DNA from: an uncultured Isosphaeraceae bacterium
GTDB lineage: Bacteria; Planctomycetota; Planctomycetia; Isosphaerales; Isosphaeraceae
Direction of reading: 5' to 3'
Assembly (NCBI GenBank): GCA_937907405.1
Contig: CALCIC010000516.1
Location: 1-7,326 of the forward strand
Length of the DNA: 7,326 nt
Part shown: positions 5,536-7,326 of the stretch, in pieces
How the letters are laid out: every line of letters begins with the position of its first letter
Numbering within the stretch: the first letter of the stretch is position 1
Translations under genes and position numbers: made by a program
The notes under the pieces: model-generated
What the model saw: only the letters and a program-made list of their open reading frames with translations
The model's database searches: none
Told to the model about the DNA's origin: nothing

Positions 5536-7326
5536 TTAGGACTCGTCAAAGGGCCAATGGGGCGGATTGAGCGGATTATCAAGGGGGGATGCTGTGACGA
5601 TTGATCGGCGACCGCTCTCGACTTCGCCGGTCCGGAACGGACGAGGGATCCGTCTCAGGCAGGGGGGAGCGGACGCGCCGCAGTATTCTTGACAGGTCGG
5701 CTCGTCGTCGAGGTTCGTCGAACCGATCGGTCGGCCGTCGACGATGCGGCGCAGCACCCGCCTCATCACGGGGTCGTGCATTAATTCGACGGCGATGTGG
5801 CGGCCGAGGAGTCGATACGTGTTCATTTTCGAGGGAGAGTAGAACTGGTCCATCGGGTCGTCGTCCGGGAACGAGGCGGCGGCGGCGCCGTGAAGCAGGG
5901 CGTCCCCCTCGTCGCCGGTGAGCGTGGGACGAAGGTACACGAGCAGCCCGCTCCCACCCTCGGGGTACGTGATCCGGGCGAAGACGAAGTGCTCCTGAGA
6001 GAGGTTGAGCCCGGCCGAGACCTCGTCCCGTCCGGCGGGGCTGAGCTTGGGATCGCTTGGAGCGGGCGGATTCTCGGCTGCGTCCGGTTGCTTCGGTTTC
6101 TCAGAATCGCCCCTGAGGACATTAACCGTCACGACGTTCTTGCCCGCCTTCTCTCCGCTCCCCTTCTCTCCGCCCGCCATCGAACGGACGGGTAGGACCA
6201 GGCTAAGCCCCGTCGACCGCTTGTGTCGGCAGTGAGCCTCGTCGACCTTCGAAACCTCGCCGCCCTTGTGCAAGAACGCGCGTGAGCTGAGGAACGGGCC
6301 GATCTCGACGCCGTCGACGCTCGCCTGCTGGAGGACCTGGACCAAGGCGTCGAACCGACGCGCCGCATTCTGCTCCGATCGATCCTCCTGGCTGCAGTCC
6401 GAGGCGACGATCAGGGTGCATCGGCGTCGCAAGAGCGAGTACAGACCGAGGTTTTCGACATGCGCGCCGTCGGTCAGCATGTACCGACTGTCCCCTTCGT
6501 CGTCCACGCCCAGGGACTGGCAGGCGTGGAACTTCAGACTCTCCCAAGTACTTCGCTCCTCGAACTCGCGAGGATGGCGGACCCAGCTTCCGGTCTGAAT
6601 GTTGAGCAGGTGCAGCACCGCCGAGAGGGCGGGGTTGGCCACGGTCCCAGGCGCAAGGAACGCCCCGGAAATCGCCACGATCTGGCCGATGTCGAGACGG
6701 TTCCTTCGGGCGAACTCCTGTCTCCAGATCTGTTCACCGGGGGATTTCGGATTCTCTTCTTCGACTTCGCGCCTCCGCCAGAACTTCGTTTCGCCCGAGC
6801 CCACCGCGATCGGCGAGAATTCGAAGATGTTGAGTGGGAGTTCGGGTTCCTGGCCCAACCAGCGGTTCCCTTCCAGCGTGGCGTTGAACAGGAGCAAAGG
6901 CGCGCGGCGCGGATTCGGTGGACCGTTCCGTCCGGACTCGTGTCCGCGGTAGGTCCGCTCGGTCTCGTAGAGGAAGCGCTTGGGTTTTTTGCCGGGCGGA
7001 ACCTTCACCCAGTTGCTGATGACGTGGGCGCGATAGAACGCGTGCAGCGAAAACGTATTGACGTCGACCGCGCAGCACAGGCCCCAGACGACGAGCGCCG
7101 CCAAGGCGATCCGCAACCGCGTCCACTGGTCCTCGATCCAGACGATCGACGAGAAGACGACGTGATCCCGGCGATCCCTCATGATGACGGGAAGATAGAG
7201 ATTCAGGGCGTAACGATTATTGTTGCGGACGGCTGATTGGAATGCGGCGGAGTCCTTGACCTTCGGATCCTCTAAAGCCGCCGCCTCCAGCACGCGCGCC
7301 CGCTCCCGATACCGCCGTTCGAGCCC
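5536..7326 (-). CDS. Patatin-like phospholipase-related membrane protein, C-terminal part (5' end outside window)
   Basis: The frame is open from the right edge to TAA at 5538-5536, giving 596 residues of a larger protein. A GTG at 7293 is internal, since the frame continues upstream of it to the edge. Patatin-type enzymes hydrolyse lipid acyl esters with a Ser-Asp dyad. The Ser motif (GXSXG) would lie upstream, out of view. In visible-fragment numbering, a membrane helix is at about 72-88 ('LRIALAALVVWGLCCAV'). It is followed by 'VNTFSLHAFYR', 'PLLLFNATL', 'FEFSPIAVGSGETKFW', 'AISGAFLAPGTVANPALS' and 'LTDGAHVENLGLYSLLRRRC'. The last carries the DG motif with Asp286, the likely dyad aspartate. 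These blocks occur in this order in the large bacterial patatin-related proteins. Near the end, 'FARITYPEGGSGLLVYLRPT' and 'FPDDDPMDQFYSPSKMNTYR' fit the same family. Residues about 380-435 are a low-complexity, charged, Pro-rich insert. The tail carries three clustered Cys ('CQEYCGASAPPC') and a Pro-rich end. The substrate is unknown, and without the Ser motif activity cannot be confirmed. Confidence 0.88.
   Translation of the reverse strand, partial: GLERRYRERARVLEAAALEDPKVKDSAAFQSAVRNNNRYALNLYLPVIMRDRRDHVVFSSIVWIEDQWTRLRIALAALVVWGLCCAVDVNTFSLHAFYRAHVISNWVKVPPGKKPKRFLYETERTYRGHESGRNGPPNPRRAPLLLFNATLEGNRWLGQEPELPLNIFEFSPIAVGSGETKFWRRREVEEENPKSPGEQIWRQEFARRNRLDIGQIVAISGAFLAPGTVANPALSAVLHLLNIQTGSWVRHPREFEERSTWESLKFHACQSLGVDDEGDSRYMLTDGAHVENLGLYSLLRRRCTLIVASDCSQEDRSEQNAARRFDALVQVLQQASVDGVEIGPFLSSRAFLHKGGEVSKVDEAHCRHKRSTGLSLVLPVRSMAGGEKGSGEKAGKNVVTVNVLRGDSEKPKQPDAAENPPAPSDPKLSPAGRDEVSAGLNLSQEHFVFARITYPEGGSGLLVYLRPTLTGDEGDALLHGAAAASFPDDDPMDQFYSPSKMNTYRLLGRHIAVELMHDPVMRRVLRRIVDGRPIGSTNLDDEPTCQEYCGASAPPCLRRIPRPFRTGEVESGRRSIVTASPLDNPLNPPHWPFDES

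Noticed and set aside
6460..7236. A 258-residue plus-strand frame opposite the patatin-related gene
   Set aside because: It has no family resemblance and its composition is typical of a shadow frame.

Overview
All six genes in this 7.3 kb window lie on the minus strand, so transcription runs from high to low coordinates. The DNA is GC-rich. The gene set points to a planctomycete, most likely of the Isosphaera/Singulisphaera/Paludisphaera group. The main reasons are a DUF1559 pseudopilin-like protein paired with a small 'GKVDLDG'-type lipoprotein, an ECF sigma factor with a hydrophobic C-terminal tail, and a patatin-related membrane protein of the type common in that phylum. The taxonomic placement is inference from these families. 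No marker gene is present.

Layout from the right edge, in transcription order. (1) 7326-5536: the C-terminal 596 residues of a large patatin-like phospholipase-related protein, whose start lies beyond the window. (2) 5535-5268: a spacer with a good sigma-70 promoter (TTGACA) and a GC-rich leader of about 200 nt holding two adjacent stem-loops. (3) 5267-4830: a 145-residue lipoprotein. (4) 4829-4748: an intercistronic gap with a large nested inverted repeat. (5) 4747-3704: a DUF1559 protein with a type IV pilin-like leader. (6) 3682-3641: a strong intrinsic terminator closing the lipoprotein/DUF1559 unit. (7) 3530-3099: a 143-residue soluble protein that starts at GTG and may have a DcrB/PsbP-like fold, with a candidate promoter upstream and a weak terminator downstream. 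(8) 3098-2912: a spacer with an operator-like palindrome. (9) 2911-971: a 646-residue exported TPR protein with an NlpI-like C-terminal part. (10) 970-833: a spacer in which I see no convincing promoter or terminator, only the ribosome binding site of the next gene. (11) 832-1: the first 277 residues of an ECF sigma factor, cut by the left edge.

The lipoprotein and DUF1559 protein are probably co-transcribed and both sit on the outer side of a membrane. The TPR protein is exported and likely a scaffold. The small protein between them appears to be its own unit. I see no mobile element, CRISPR array, tRNA or rRNA and no plus-strand gene. The long plus-strand reading frames are GC-driven shadows. 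I do not see a clear new multi-gene system. The most noticeable unexplained features are the intercistronic nested inverted repeat, the structured leader, and the odd insert and tail in the TPR and patatin-related proteins.
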